Positions 36,949 to 45,939 of a DNA stretch of 64,000 bases are shown here, piece after piece. Position numbers and translations under genes: made by a program. The stretch is taken from NCBI RefSeq assembly GCF_900113245.1, contig NZ_FOOQ01000001.1, positions 868,001-932,000 on the forward strand. The letters run 5' to 3'. Below the pieces are notes generated by a model. It was given only the letters and a program-made list of their open reading frames with translations, did not search any database and was not told the origin of the DNA. Origin of the DNA: Halopelagius inordinatus. Lineage in GTDB: Archaea; Halobacteriota; Halobacteria; Halobacteriales; Haloferacaceae. The stretch's first letter is position 1. Each line of letters starts with the position of its first letter.

Positions 36949-37782
36949 ATGCGACACGCGCCCTCCACGGCGTTCACGCGCCGCCGACTGCTTGCGACTG
37001 CGGGTACCGGAGCGGTTCTCTCGCTCGCGGGGTGTTCCGCGCCGGACCTCGAGACGAGGCGGACGGAGTCGTTCGACGTCTCGCCCGACGGGAGCGACTC
37101 TCTTGCCGTCCGGAACCGAAACGGCGAGGTGGCGGTCACGTCCGGAGACGGAGACGTCGTCTCCGTCGAGGTGACGAAGCGGGGGTTCGGCGTCGACGAG
37201 AGCGCCCTCGACCGGGTGACGGTCGAACAGTCCGTCACCGACGGCGTCCTCCGCCTCGACGCCGTCTACCCGCCGGACGTCTCTCGAATCACCACCGAAC
37301 TCGCCGTCGAGATGCCGCGGTCGACGTCGCTCGCGAGCGTGGAGACGAACAACGGACGTATCGAGGTGCGCGACGTCGGCGGGGACGCGGTACTCCGGAG
37401 CGGAAACGGCGAAATCGACGCCCGCGGCGTCGACGGCTACCTCACGCTCCAAGCCGGAAACGGTTCCGTCGAAGCCCGCGACGTGGCCGGTATCGACGGC
37501 GCGACGGTCGGAAACGGCTCCGTCGACGTCGACGTTCCGGCTATCCGCGGCGACACCGAGATACGCGCGTCCAACGGCGGCGTCGAGGCGAGAATCGGAC
37601 CGGACGTGGGCGCGCAGTTCGAGGCGCGGGCGTCCAACGGCGGAGTGGACGTCAGCGGTATCGACGTGATGGACCCGACGGTGTCGCGGACGCGAGTCAC
37701 CGGAACGGTGGGCGGCGGCGGGCCGTCGCTGACGCTGTTGGCCGAAAACGGCCTCGTCGAGGTTCGGGCGCTCGAACCGTAG
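36949..37782 (+). CDS. Tat-exported lipoprotein with DUF4097-type beta repeats
   Basis: A 277-residue protein. The signal TRRRLLATAGTGAVLSLAGC has twin arginines and lipid-anchor Cys29. The mature part is a right-handed-helix-like repeat in which segments such as RSGNGEIDARGV, QAGNGSVEARDV and RASNGGVEARIG recur about every 18-20 residues, characteristic of DUF4097. The protein is expected to be anchored outside the membrane. Function unknown. A cttttt box lies about 29 nt upstream. Confidence 0.88.
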   Translation: MRHAPSTAFTRRRLLATAGTGAVLSLAGCSAPDLETRRTESFDVSPDGSDSLAVRNRNGEVAVTSGDGDVVSVEVTKRGFGVDESALDRVTVEQSVTDGVLRLDAVYPPDVSRITTELAVEMPRSTSLASVETNNGRIEVRDVGGDAVLRSGNGEIDARGVDGYLTLQAGNGSVEARDVAGIDGATVGNGSVDVDVPAIRGDTEIRASNGGVEARIGPDVGAQFEARASNGGVDVSGIDVMDPTVSRTRVTGTVGGGGPSLTLLAENGLVEVRALEP

Positions 37783-38122
37783 CGCTCGTCGGATACCGTC
37801 TCCGCGAGAAGGAAGCGGGGTCCGCACGGAAGCGGGGACCCCGGACTGACCAAGCCACTGCGAAGAGCACCAGTCTCGCAGTTCCTTACCTGACGCGCCC
37901 GGAGTACACCACGCGCGTCAGTACTGCCTTTGACGCATGTCGTGAAAAATCCTTTGTTACTGCCAATAACATCCAACACCTCCCTGAGAGGTGGACACAT
38001 GGTTGGTAATTGTGGCGAGTATCGGCATAGAACCGTAAACCCGTTTAATCTTAATGGTCTTTCCTGTGCTATCCATCGAGGAAAATCGGTCGAAATCGCC
38101 GTTTCGAGAAGCGTGCGACTGG
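37783..38122. other. 340-nt gene-free interval between convergent genes
   Basis: This stretch has no supported protein gene. Its middle (about 37930-38080) is noticeably more A/T-rich than the flanks and includes a strong hairpin. An open frame at 37930-38262 crosses into antisense of the next gene and does not look halophilic. It could hold a small RNA or be a remnant of an inserted element. Confidence 0.5.
37973..38006 (+). other. Two-helix RNA-like hairpin
   Basis: An outer stem CCAAC (37973-37977) pairs with GTTGG (38002-38006), and an inner stem CACCTC (37977-37982) pairs with GAGGTG (37988-37993) around the 5-nt loop CCTGA. The shared base at 37977 means the helices compete or stack by one pair. 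It is not followed by a T-run, so it is not an obvious terminator. Confidence 0.35.
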
Positions 38123-38749
38123 TTACCGCACGAGATACGGTTCGTTGTCGGCGTCGAACCGGCCCAAATCCGCTTCGCGCCGGAAGTCGGTCGACCGGAG
38201 TTCGCGGAGGGCGTCCACGAGTCTGTCGTGGTGGCTGTCGCCCCACTCTGCGGGGTCTCTGATGGGGTAGACGAGAAAGCCGCTTCCGCGGATTTCGGTC
38301 CCGTGTAGCGTTTCCATCTCCACGTCGGTCTTTCGCGCCTGCGCCGTGTAGTTCTCCAAGACGTGTTCGGTCGCGCGCGCCCCGACGGGGAGCAGAACGT
38401 GCGCCGCTATCGCGCGGAGTTCGGCGTCGAAGAATCGCTCCATGTCGTCGTACTCGGCTTGGGTCGGCGTCCCGTCGGGCACGCACATGTGCAGATACGA
38501 GAAGAACGTCTTTTCGACCTCCGGCTTGTCTCCGGTCGTCGCAAGCAGTCCGGCGTCCGCGAGTGCTGCCTGCAGGCGTTCTCCGGATTCGTTGGTGAAC
38601 GGGACGCCCGTCACCTCCCCGCCGTGCAGACCGGGGTGGTCGCCGACGACGTGGAAGTCGGCGTTTGCGTCTCCGTACCCCGGCACGAACCGGTCGCACG
38701 CCGGCCGCATACCGAAGGGATTGCTGGTGCGGTCGGTTACGTTTTCCAC
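38123..38749 (-). CDS. Uracil-DNA-glycosylase family protein
   Basis: A 208-residue protein. The N-terminal segment VVGDHPGLHGGEVTGVPFTNESGERL corresponds to motif A (GxxPG) and the following loop of the UDG superfamily. A second motif expected as HPS is replaced by VYPIRDPAEWGDS. Cys18 may be a remnant of the iron-sulfur ligands of family 4/5 enzymes, but the other cysteines are not evident. Uracil or another damaged base is the likely substrate; catalysis is uncertain. Confidence 0.75.
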   Translation of the reverse strand: MENVTDRTSNPFGMRPACDRFVPGYGDANADFHVVGDHPGLHGGEVTGVPFTNESGERLQAALADAGLLATTGDKPEVEKTFFSYLHMCVPDGTPTQAEYDDMERFFDAELRAIAAHVLLPVGARATEHVLENYTAQARKTDVEMETLHGTEIRGSGFLVYPIRDPAEWGDSHHDRLVDALRELRSTDFRREADLGRFDADNEPYLVR

Positions 38750-38845
38750 GAGACGGACGTAGAGACGGCGGCGTAATAGGTCGTGTGATTCCGGCGTCGC
38801 GAGAAGAGGCCCCGCGGTCCGCCGACGCCCCCCGAGACGTCGCCC

Positions 38846-39322
38846 TCAGAGTTCGACGCCGGAGGGGATGAGACTCTGGCCGCGGAGGAGGTTCCCGTCC
38901 GCGTCGTAGACGAGAAACGTCTGTTTCTCGTACGACACCGTATGCTCTCCGTCCGCGCTGATTTCGACCCGATAGCGCCCTTCGTCTGGGTCGGCGGCGT
39001 ACTGGCCGTACTCTCGCGCCGCGCGGATGAATCGGAGGACGTCGTCGGCCTCCTCGTTCAGTTCGAGCACGAAGTCACCGGTGATGCGGTTCGTGACGCT
39101 CACGACGCCCGCCGCATCGGGGTCGTCGATGCTGTCTTGAAGGCGGTAGGCGACGTCGGTCTCCTCGGCCTCCAACAACGACCCCTCGGTCCCGGTGAGG
39201 CGTTCTCGAAGCGACTCGTCCGGACCGCGGAAGTCGATCTGTACGAGGGGCTTTTCGGGGTCCCCGTCCGTCTCGACCCAGTCGATGTTTTCGACGTCCA
39301 ACTGGAAGTAATCACGCCTCAT
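38846..39322 (-). CDS. DUF5793-like haloarchaeal protein
   Basis: A 158-residue acidic soluble protein starting MRRDYFQLDVENIDWVETDG. It contains KPLVQIDFRGPDESLRERL, VAYRLQ and a C-terminal strand-rich part (VSYEKQTFLVYDADGNLLRG). This matches haloarchaeal DUF5793 as I recall. No catalytic residues, membrane segments or metal sites are visible. It is divergent from the next membrane gene. Confidence 0.8.
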   Translation of the reverse strand: MRRDYFQLDVENIDWVETDGDPEKPLVQIDFRGPDESLRERLTGTEGSLLEAEETDVAYRLQDSIDDPDAAGVVSVTNRITGDFVLELNEEADDVLRFIRAAREYGQYAADPDEGRYRVEISADGEHTVSYEKQTFLVYDADGNLLRGQSLIPSGVEL

Positions 39323-39430
39323 TCCGTTACTAGAACGTGGGTGCCCACCGGGTATGAACGTAACGCCTATCGACCGGACGGCGGCGGCGACAGTCGGTAG
39401 GTTTTACCCACTCGGGGGTTCGCCTCGGGT

Positions 39431-39934
39431 ATGGTCTGGGTACGCTCCGAACACGCCGGGGCACTCGCTGTGGTCTCCGCGTGGTTGACTGCGCTCATCC
39501 CGTGGAACGTGACGTATTCGTCCGCCGTCTCCGGCGGGTCGGTTCTCTTCGTCCGATTCCCGTTCTTTCAGATTCGCTACGCGTTCGGCGTCCCGTTCGC
39601 CGACGCGGTACAGGTCGCAGACCCCCTCTCGGCCGTCGCCTTCCAGTCGGGACAGACGATACAGGTCGCCTATCAGACGTGGGCGGTCGGTGCCGCCGTC
39701 CTGGCGGCGGCCGTCGCGTTCTCCGTGCTCTACTACGCCCGCGAGGACGCAGTCGAGGCGGGACCGATAGACCCCGTTCGTCTGATGGGCGGCCTTCTCG
39801 CTCTCGCGGGCGTCGTCCTCTCCGTCGCCACTGCTCTGTTGGTGACGCGGGGGTTTCCGGGCGTCCCGATACCGCTCGGAGTCGTCTTCTGTTTCGTCTT
39901 TGCGGGTATCCTCCTGTCGGTGGACCGAACGTGA
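39431..39934 (+). CDS. Membrane protein, DUF7549-like
   Basis: A 167-residue protein with four predicted helices: about residues 10-27, 80-98, 110-130 and 140-160. It begins MVWVRSEHAGALAVVSAWLT followed by LIPWNVTYS, the conserved start of haloarchaeal DUF7549 as I remember it. A ttttacc box lies about 28 nt upstream of the ATG. It sits just before the secretion ATPase gene but has its own promoter. Confidence 0.78.
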   Translation: MVWVRSEHAGALAVVSAWLTALIPWNVTYSSAVSGGSVLFVRFPFFQIRYAFGVPFADAVQVADPLSAVAFQSGQTIQVAYQTWAVGAAVLAAAVAFSVLYYAREDAVEAGPIDPVRLMGGLLALAGVVLSVATALLVTRGFPGVPIPLGVVFCFVFAGILLSVDRT

Positions 39935-39996
39935 ACGCTCGCACGAATTTAAGTAACTCCGACCGAAAGCACCGGTGACCTTCGGAAGGGGGACGC

Positions 39997-41757
39997 ATGT
40001 CTGAATCAGATAACGACCGGGGAGAGGGGGACGAGACGGCGAGTGCGTGGGGGTTCGAGGCGGCCTTCGCCGACGTCAAACGACAGTTCGCGCGGGTCGC
40101 GGAGGTTCTCCGCGGGTCGGACGTAGACGTTCGGCCGTATCGGCCCGGCGACGGCCCGTTCGGGACGTTCGAACCGCCCGACTCGGAGTCGGTCGTGGAC
40201 CGCTACTGGGTGAACCCGCCGTACGCCCACGTCGCGGTGACGTACGACGACGAGGCGAGCGAACACCGATACCACGCGGTCGAACCCGACATAGACGACT
40301 TCGAGCGCGACCTGTTAGAGCGGGTTCGAGAGGACATCCGCGACCCGCTTTTGTACCGGACGAGCGCCGAACCGAACGAGGAGGCGACGCTCCGGACCGA
40401 ACTCGAACTGCTGCTCGAACAGTACGGCGTCGACGTCGAGATGCGGTCGTTTCACACGCTTCTGTACTACCTGCTCCGGGATTTCCGCGGGTACGGCCGT
40501 ATCGACCCGTTGATGAACGACCCGCACATAGAGGACATCTCCTGTGACGGGTACGACCTGCCCATCTTCGCGTACCACGACGACTACACCGACATCGAGA
40601 CGAACGTCTCGTTCGGCGGGCCGGAACTGGACAACTTCGTCATCCGCCTCGCTCAACGGTCCGGACGACACGTCAGCGTCGGCGACCCGGTTCTCGGGAC
40701 GACGCTTCCCGACGGGTCCCGCGCGGAGTTGGCTCTCGGCGAGGAGGTGACGCCGCGCGGGTCGGCGTTCACTATCCGGATGTACGCCGACGAACCGTTC
40801 ACGCCGGTCGATTTGATACAGTACGGCACGTTCTCCGTCGAGCAGATGGCGTATCTGTGGCTCTGCATCGAGAACAACAAGAGCCTCATCTTCGCGGGCG
40901 GGACGGCGTCGGGCAAGACCACGTCGATGAACGCCGTCTCGATGTTCATCCCGCCGCGTTCGAAGGTGCTCACCATCGAAGACACGCGCGAACTGTCGCT
41001 GCACCACGACAACTGGCTCTCCTCTGTGACGCGGGACCGACTCGACGACGGGACGGACATCGACATGTACGACCTGCTTCGCTCCGCACTCCGGCACCGC
41101 CCCGAGTTCATCGTCGTCGGCGAGGTGCGCGGCGACGAGGCTGTCACGCTGTTTCAGGCGATGAACACCGGACACACGACGTTCTCGACGATGCACGCGG
41201 ACAGCATCGAGACGGTCATCAACAGACTGGAGAACGAACCCATCAACGTCCCGCGGGCGATGGTCCAGTCGCTCGACCTGCTCTGCGTGCAGACGCTCAC
41301 CCGTCTCGACGGCGAACGCGTTCGCCGGTCGAAGGCCATCGGCGAAATCGGCGGCATCGACCAGCGAACCGGCGAACTCGACTACTCGCGGGCGTTCCGG
41401 TGGCGGGCGGACGACGACGCGTTCTCGCAGTCGGACTCGTCGCTCGTCGAGGAGATACAGCGCGAACGCGGGTGGAGTCGAACGGAACTCCGCCGCGAGA
41501 TTCGCCGACGCGAGCGGTTCCTTCGGCTCCTGTCCGAGATGAACGTCGACGACTACAGACACTTCACGGCGCTCGTAAACGAGTACTACGTGGACCCCGA
41601 ACGAGCGATGCGACGGGTGAGAGAACGGGCCGACGAGGAGGCGGTGGCCGCGGCGGACGACGCGAAATCCGACGCCGACGACGGAACCGAATCGGCGGAC
41701 GACGAGCGCGACGGGACGAACGGCGGCCACGAGACGGAGGCGGACGCGGCCGACTGA
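39997..41757 (+). CDS. Type II/IV secretion-system ATPase (archaeal pilus/secretion)
   Basis: A 586-residue hexameric ATPase of the PilT/VirB11/FlaI superfamily. The Walker A is GGTASGKT at residues 301-308, followed by the Asp box LTIEDTRELSL, Walker B-like EFIVVGEVRGDEA and the His box NTGHTTFSTMHADS. The first ~200 residues are an N-terminal domain, and the last ~70 an acidic low-complexity tail. A TATA-like gaatttaagtaa lies about 50 nt upstream, leaving a short leader with a GGGGG tract near the start. It powers assembly with the membrane platform encoded next. Confidence 0.93.
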   Translation: MSESDNDRGEGDETASAWGFEAAFADVKRQFARVAEVLRGSDVDVRPYRPGDGPFGTFEPPDSESVVDRYWVNPPYAHVAVTYDDEASEHRYHAVEPDIDDFERDLLERVREDIRDPLLYRTSAEPNEEATLRTELELLLEQYGVDVEMRSFHTLLYYLLRDFRGYGRIDPLMNDPHIEDISCDGYDLPIFAYHDDYTDIETNVSFGGPELDNFVIRLAQRSGRHVSVGDPVLGTTLPDGSRAELALGEEVTPRGSAFTIRMYADEPFTPVDLIQYGTFSVEQMAYLWLCIENNKSLIFAGGTASGKTTSMNAVSMFIPPRSKVLTIEDTRELSLHHDNWLSSVTRDRLDDGTDIDMYDLLRSALRHRPEFIVVGEVRGDEAVTLFQAMNTGHTTFSTMHADSIETVINRLENEPINVPRAMVQSLDLLCVQTLTRLDGERVRRSKAIGEIGGIDQRTGELDYSRAFRWRADDDAFSQSDSSLVEEIQRERGWSRTELRREIRRRERFLRLLSEMNVDDYRHFTALVNEYYVDPERAMRRVRERADEEAVAAADDAKSDADDGTESADDERDGTNGGHETEADAAD

Positions 41758-41758
41758 C

Positions 41759-43924
41759 ATGCTCGCCGGATATCTCCCGCTCTTGGCCGCGGCACTCCTC
41801 TGTGTCCCGTTCGTCCTCGCCCCGTTCAGCACGCGCGCGCACCTCCTCGTCTCTCGAGCGTCGCTTCCGCTGTTCGGGCGGTACGTGGCGAACGAGAACC
41901 CCCGACGGCGGAACCAGAAAGCCCGTCTGCGCGCGGCGTTCTCGGGGCGGACCCACCGCGTCTACGCCTCCCAGACGCTCCTGATGGCGGGAGTGTTCGG
42001 CGTCGCGGGGAGCCTCTTCGGCGTCTACCTCGTGGCGGGCGTGCTCCGACTGTTGGCCGTCTCCGAGGCGTCGTTGCGAGCGAGTCTCCCGGAGGCGGTG
42101 GCGTTTCTCGCCACCGTCGCTCGAGTGCCGAATCTGGGCGTCGCCGAACTGTTCGCGTTGCTTTTGGTGTCGAGTGCGACGGTCGGAGCGACGCTCTCTG
42201 CGGGGACGTACTGGGCGCGGTGGCAGTATCTCGACTCGAGGGCGCGCGCCCGCGGCGTGAAGGTGGACGCGACGCTGCCGCGAACGGTCGCGTTCGTCTA
42301 CGCGCTCTCTCGGTCCGGGATGCCGTTCCCGAAGGTGCTGGAGACGCTCACCGAGAACAGGGACGTCTACGGGGAGGCCGCGCGCGAACTGGGTGTCGCC
42401 GTCCGCGACATGGACGCTTTCGGAACCGACGTGATGAGCGCGCTCCAACGCACCGCAAAGCGAACGCCGAGCGACAACGCAGAGGAGTTCTCGGAGAACC
42501 TCGCGAGCGTCCTCGGGAGCGGCCGGAACCTCTCTCCGTTCCTCCGCGACCAGTACGAGCGGTTCCAAGACGAGGCCGAAGCCCAACAAAAGCAGTATCT
42601 CGAACTGCTCTCCGCGTTCGCGGAGATATACGTCACCGTCCTCGTCGCCGGGCCGTTGTTCTTCATCACGGTTCTCGTCGTCATCGGACTCGTCATCGAA
42701 GACACGCTGCCTATCCTCAGAGCCGTCGGCTATCTCGGCGTCCCGCTTTCGACGCTCGCGTTCGCGGTGTACATAGACAGCGTGACCGAGTCGATTCAGT
42801 CGCCGAGTCGGGGGTCCGCTTCCACCGACCCCGTCGAGACGGGCGCGGAGGCGACGCCGCGTTCTTCGGGCCCCCCGAACGCGCACGCCAGCGTCTCGGA
42901 CGGGGGCGTAGACGTCTCCCTCTCGCCGAACCGAGAGCGACTCGCCGTCTACGACCGGCTGGAACACGTTCGCGCCGTCGCGTCGAGTCCGACGCGGACG
43001 TTCCTCGACCACCCCCCGTACACGCTCTTTCTCACGCTTCCCGCCGCGTTGGTCTGGTTGGTGCTCTCCGCCGGGCGGATGCCGGACCTGTCGGCCGCAC
43101 TCGCCCGCACGGCGGCGGGACCGGTCGTCGGGACTCCCTCCGAGGCGATCACGGCCGTCGTCGCGGCCGTCGACGGGCCGTTGGTCGAAGCCAGCATCCT
43201 CGTACTCGGCGGCGTCGCGGTCGCCCACGAGATAGAGAAGCGCCGCCTGCGGCGAATCGAAGACGAGATGCCGGATTTCCTCGACCGGATGGCGAGCGTC
43301 AACGAGGCGGGCGCGACGGTGGTCGCGAGCATCGAGCGACTGTCGAAGGCCGACCTCGGTCCCCTCTCTGCGGAACTCGAACGCACGTGGCGCGACATCC
43401 GCTGGGGGGCCGACGTTCGGACGGCGCTTCGACGCATGGAAGAGCGCGTTCGGACGCCGCTCGTCTCGCGGGCCGTGACGCTCATCACGAACGCGATGGC
43501 TGCCAGCGGCGACATCGCGCCCGTTCTCCGCATCGCGGCCGACGAGGCGCAGGGAAGCCAGAGACTCCGCGCGGAGCGACGACAGGAGATGCTCACCTAC
43601 CTCGTCGTCATCTACATCTCGTTTTTCGTCTTCCTCGGCATCGTCGCGGCGCTGACCGTCGCGTTCATCCCGGCGGTCGAAGCGGCGGGTAACTCCCCCG
43701 GCATCGGAAGCGGACAGGTCAGCGGCGTCTCGACCGGTCTCTTCTCGGGGCTCCGAACCGTCGACACGGAGGCGTACGAGATGCTATTTTTCCACGTGGC
43801 GGCCATACAGGGCGTCTGTTCCGGACTCGTCGCGGGACAACTCGGCGAAGGGAGCCTCTACGACGGCGTCAAGCACGCGACTCTCCTGCTCGCCGTCGCG
43901 TACCTCCTCTTTGTCTTCCTGTGA
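41759..43924 (+). CDS. Type II secretion F-family (TadC/PilC-like) membrane platform
   Basis: A 721-residue membrane protein with two T2SSF domains. The first is about residues 170-340 (TLPRTVAFVYALSRSGMPF...) and the second about 500-640 (MPDFLDRMASVNEAGATVV...), each with paired helices and a positively charged cytoplasmic part. Its start lies one base after the ATPase stop. A fused two-domain platform is usual in archaeal type IV pilus systems. No pilin gene is adjacent in the window. Confidence 0.92.
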   Translation: MLAGYLPLLAAALLCVPFVLAPFSTRAHLLVSRASLPLFGRYVANENPRRRNQKARLRAAFSGRTHRVYASQTLLMAGVFGVAGSLFGVYLVAGVLRLLAVSEASLRASLPEAVAFLATVARVPNLGVAELFALLLVSSATVGATLSAGTYWARWQYLDSRARARGVKVDATLPRTVAFVYALSRSGMPFPKVLETLTENRDVYGEAARELGVAVRDMDAFGTDVMSALQRTAKRTPSDNAEEFSENLASVLGSGRNLSPFLRDQYERFQDEAEAQQKQYLELLSAFAEIYVTVLVAGPLFFITVLVVIGLVIEDTLPILRAVGYLGVPLSTLAFAVYIDSVTESIQSPSRGSASTDPVETGAEATPRSSGPPNAHASVSDGGVDVSLSPNRERLAVYDRLEHVRAVASSPTRTFLDHPPYTLFLTLPAALVWLVLSAGRMPDLSAALARTAAGPVVGTPSEAITAVVAAVDGPLVEASILVLGGVAVAHEIEKRRLRRIEDEMPDFLDRMASVNEAGATVVASIERLSKADLGPLSAELERTWRDIRWGADVRTALRRMEERVRTPLVSRAVTLITNAMAASGDIAPVLRIAADEAQGSQRLRAERRQEMLTYLVVIYISFFVFLGIVAALTVAFIPAVEAAGNSPGIGSGQVSGVSTGLFSGLRTVDTEAYEMLFFHVAAIQGVCSGLVAGQLGEGSLYDGVKHATLLLAVAYLLFVFL

Positions 43925-43969
43925 CGGACGGGTCGTCGCGCCTTTGTACGCCGCCCGTCACCGAGCAGT

Positions 43970-44650
43970 ATGGACGGCGAGGACGCAGAGAACGGGCCGG
44001 GAGACGGAGCGCTCGGAGACGTCGAGGCCCCGCGCGAGACGTACGACCGAATCGCAGAGCACTTCGCGTCGACGCGGGAGTATCCGTGGCCGGAGGTGTC
44101 GTCGTTTCTCGACGACCACGCCGCGGGTCGGGCGCGCGGCCTCGACCTCGGGTGCGGCAACGGTCGCCACGCGGAGGCGATGGCCGAGAGCGTCGCGTCG
44201 GTCGTCGGGTACGACGCGAGTCGCGGACTGCTCGAACAGGCGGACGAACGGGCGACCGACCGCGGGTTCGAGGCCGAACTCGTCCAAGGTGACGCCGCCG
44301 CCCTCCCGTTTCGCGACGACGCGTTCGACGTCGGCGTCTACGTCGCGACGCTTCACCACCTCAGAACGCGCGAGGACCGAGTTCGGAGTCTCTCGGAGTT
44401 GGCGCGCGTCCTCCGCCCGGACGGCCGAGCGCTCGTCAGCGTCTGGTCCACCGAACACGACACGTTCGACGCTACGGAGGGGTTCGACACCACGGTGGAC
44501 TGGACGCTCCCGGGCGGCGAACGCGTCCCGCGATTCTACCACATCTACTCGATGGCGGAGTTCGAAGCGGAGTTGGACGCGAGCGACCTCGAACCGCGCG
44601 ACGTCTTCGTCTCCAGCGGAAACTGCTACGCGGTCGTCTCCGCCGTCTGA
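43970..44650 (+). CDS. Class I SAM-dependent methyltransferase (Trm9-like)
   Basis: A 226-residue methyltransferase. SAM motif I is LDLGCGNGR (residues 58-66). It is followed by VVGYDASRGLLEQADER, DVGVYVATLHHLRTREDR and RVLRPDGRALVSVWS. The opening ETYDRIAEHFASTREYPWPEV is like the Trm9/ALKBH8 wobble-uridine methyltransferases, so a tRNA carboxymethyluridine role is possible but not proved. A tttgta element lies about 27 nt upstream. Confidence 0.85.
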   Translation: MDGEDAENGPGDGALGDVEAPRETYDRIAEHFASTREYPWPEVSSFLDDHAAGRARGLDLGCGNGRHAEAMAESVASVVGYDASRGLLEQADERATDRGFEAELVQGDAAALPFRDDAFDVGVYVATLHHLRTREDRVRSLSELARVLRPDGRALVSVWSTEHDTFDATEGFDTTVDWTLPGGERVPRFYHIYSMAEFEAELDASDLEPRDVFVSSGNCYAVVSAV

Positions 44651-44761
44651 GGCGGCGACTCTCCGCCCGAGCGCTCCGTGCCATGCTACCGAGGGGCGGG
44701 TGGTCGTCTCCATCGCACTCCTGCTTTGCGTTTAAGACCGGAGAGAAGTAAGTCACAGAGT

Positions 44762-45874
44762 ATGAGCGATACGGACGAACGCGAGTACGAAGTCATCGTC
44801 GTCGGCGGCGGCCCCGCGGGGCTTCAAACCGCACTGTACACGACGCGACTGGGGCACGATACCGTCGTCATCGACCGCGGCGGCGGCCGCGCGGCGATGA
44901 TGCTGGATACCCACAACGTCGTCGGCGTCACGGAGGACGTCTCCGGAAACGAGTTTCTCGAAACCGGGCGCGAGCAGATTCGGTCCTACGGCGGGGAGTA
45001 CGTCCGCGGCGCGGTGACCGACGTGGACCGACGGGCGGACGGCCGGTTCGACGTCGCCGCGAACGACGAGACGTTCGTCGCCGACCGCGTGGTTCTCGCC
45101 GTCGGGTTCACCGACGTGCGCCCGGACCCGCCGCTTCCGCGCACGGGGAAGGGTCTGCACTACTGCTTGCACTGCGACGCCTACATGTTCATCGACCGAC
45201 CGGTGTACGTGATGGGCCACGGCGATAGCGCCGCGTTCGTCGCCATGATCATGCTCAACTTCACCGACGAGGTGGACATCCTCCTCCGCGGGGAGGACCC
45301 CCAGTGGAGCGACGAGACCGACGAACGCCTCCGTGCGCACCCCATCGACGTCGTCGAGTCGGAGATTTCGGGGATGCGCAAGTCCGACGACGGGTGGTTG
45401 GAGGCGTTCGAGTTCGAAGACGCCGTGGGACCACGTCCCACGAGCAGTCGGACGGAGTCCGGCGACGGGTCCGTTCGACAATACCGCGGCGGGTTCCCGA
45501 TGTACGGCTCCGAGTACAACTCCGGACTCGCGGAGAAAGTCGGCGCGGACCTGAACGACGACGGAACCGTCGCGGTGGACGACCACGGCCGAACCAGCGT
45601 CGACGGCGTCTTCGCCGTCGGCGACTTCACCCCCGGCCACAATCAGGTTCCGGTCGCGATGGGCGAGGGGGCGAAAGCCGGCCTCGCCGTCCACATGGAA
45701 CTCCGAGAGTTCCCCCGGTCGCTCGACGACATCGAAGAGAACGGCCCCGTCTCCCCGGACGAGATTCCCGGCCTCGGCGGCCGTATTCGAGAGGCCGCCG
45801 CCGAGTTCGAGGAGGCCCGCGCGCCGCCGATACCCGAGACGGCGGCGGAACCGACGGCCGGCGACGACGACTGA
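44762..45874 (+). CDS. Thioredoxin-reductase-like flavoprotein
   Basis: A 370-residue NAD(P)/FAD oxidoreductase. The FAD motif VIVVGGGPAGLQTALYTTRL is at residues 11-30, a redox-active pair CLHC at 135-138 (C135, C138), and the second FAD motif GVFAVGDFTPGHNQVPVAMG near the end. It keeps the CxxC of thioredoxin reductases, unlike the shorter paralogue at 12085-12888. The C-terminal ~50 residues are an acidic extension. A gtttaag element lies 29 nt upstream. Confidence 0.87.
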   Translation: MSDTDEREYEVIVVGGGPAGLQTALYTTRLGHDTVVIDRGGGRAAMMLDTHNVVGVTEDVSGNEFLETGREQIRSYGGEYVRGAVTDVDRRADGRFDVAANDETFVADRVVLAVGFTDVRPDPPLPRTGKGLHYCLHCDAYMFIDRPVYVMGHGDSAAFVAMIMLNFTDEVDILLRGEDPQWSDETDERLRAHPIDVVESEISGMRKSDDGWLEAFEFEDAVGPRPTSSRTESGDGSVRQYRGGFPMYGSEYNSGLAEKVGADLNDDGTVAVDDHGRTSVDGVFAVGDFTPGHNQVPVAMGEGAKAGLAVHMELREFPRSLDDIEENGPVSPDEIPGLGGRIREAAAEFEEARAPPIPETAAEPTAGDDD

Positions 45875-45939
45875 GGGCGTCTCTCGGTCCGCCGTCGATA
45901 GAATAATTCATTATCGCTAACTGTCGTGGTCCCCATCTG

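Noticed and set aside
37930-38262. 110-codon frame in the convergent interval
   Set aside because: Its second half is antisense to the glycosylase-like gene and the first half is neither acidic nor patterned.
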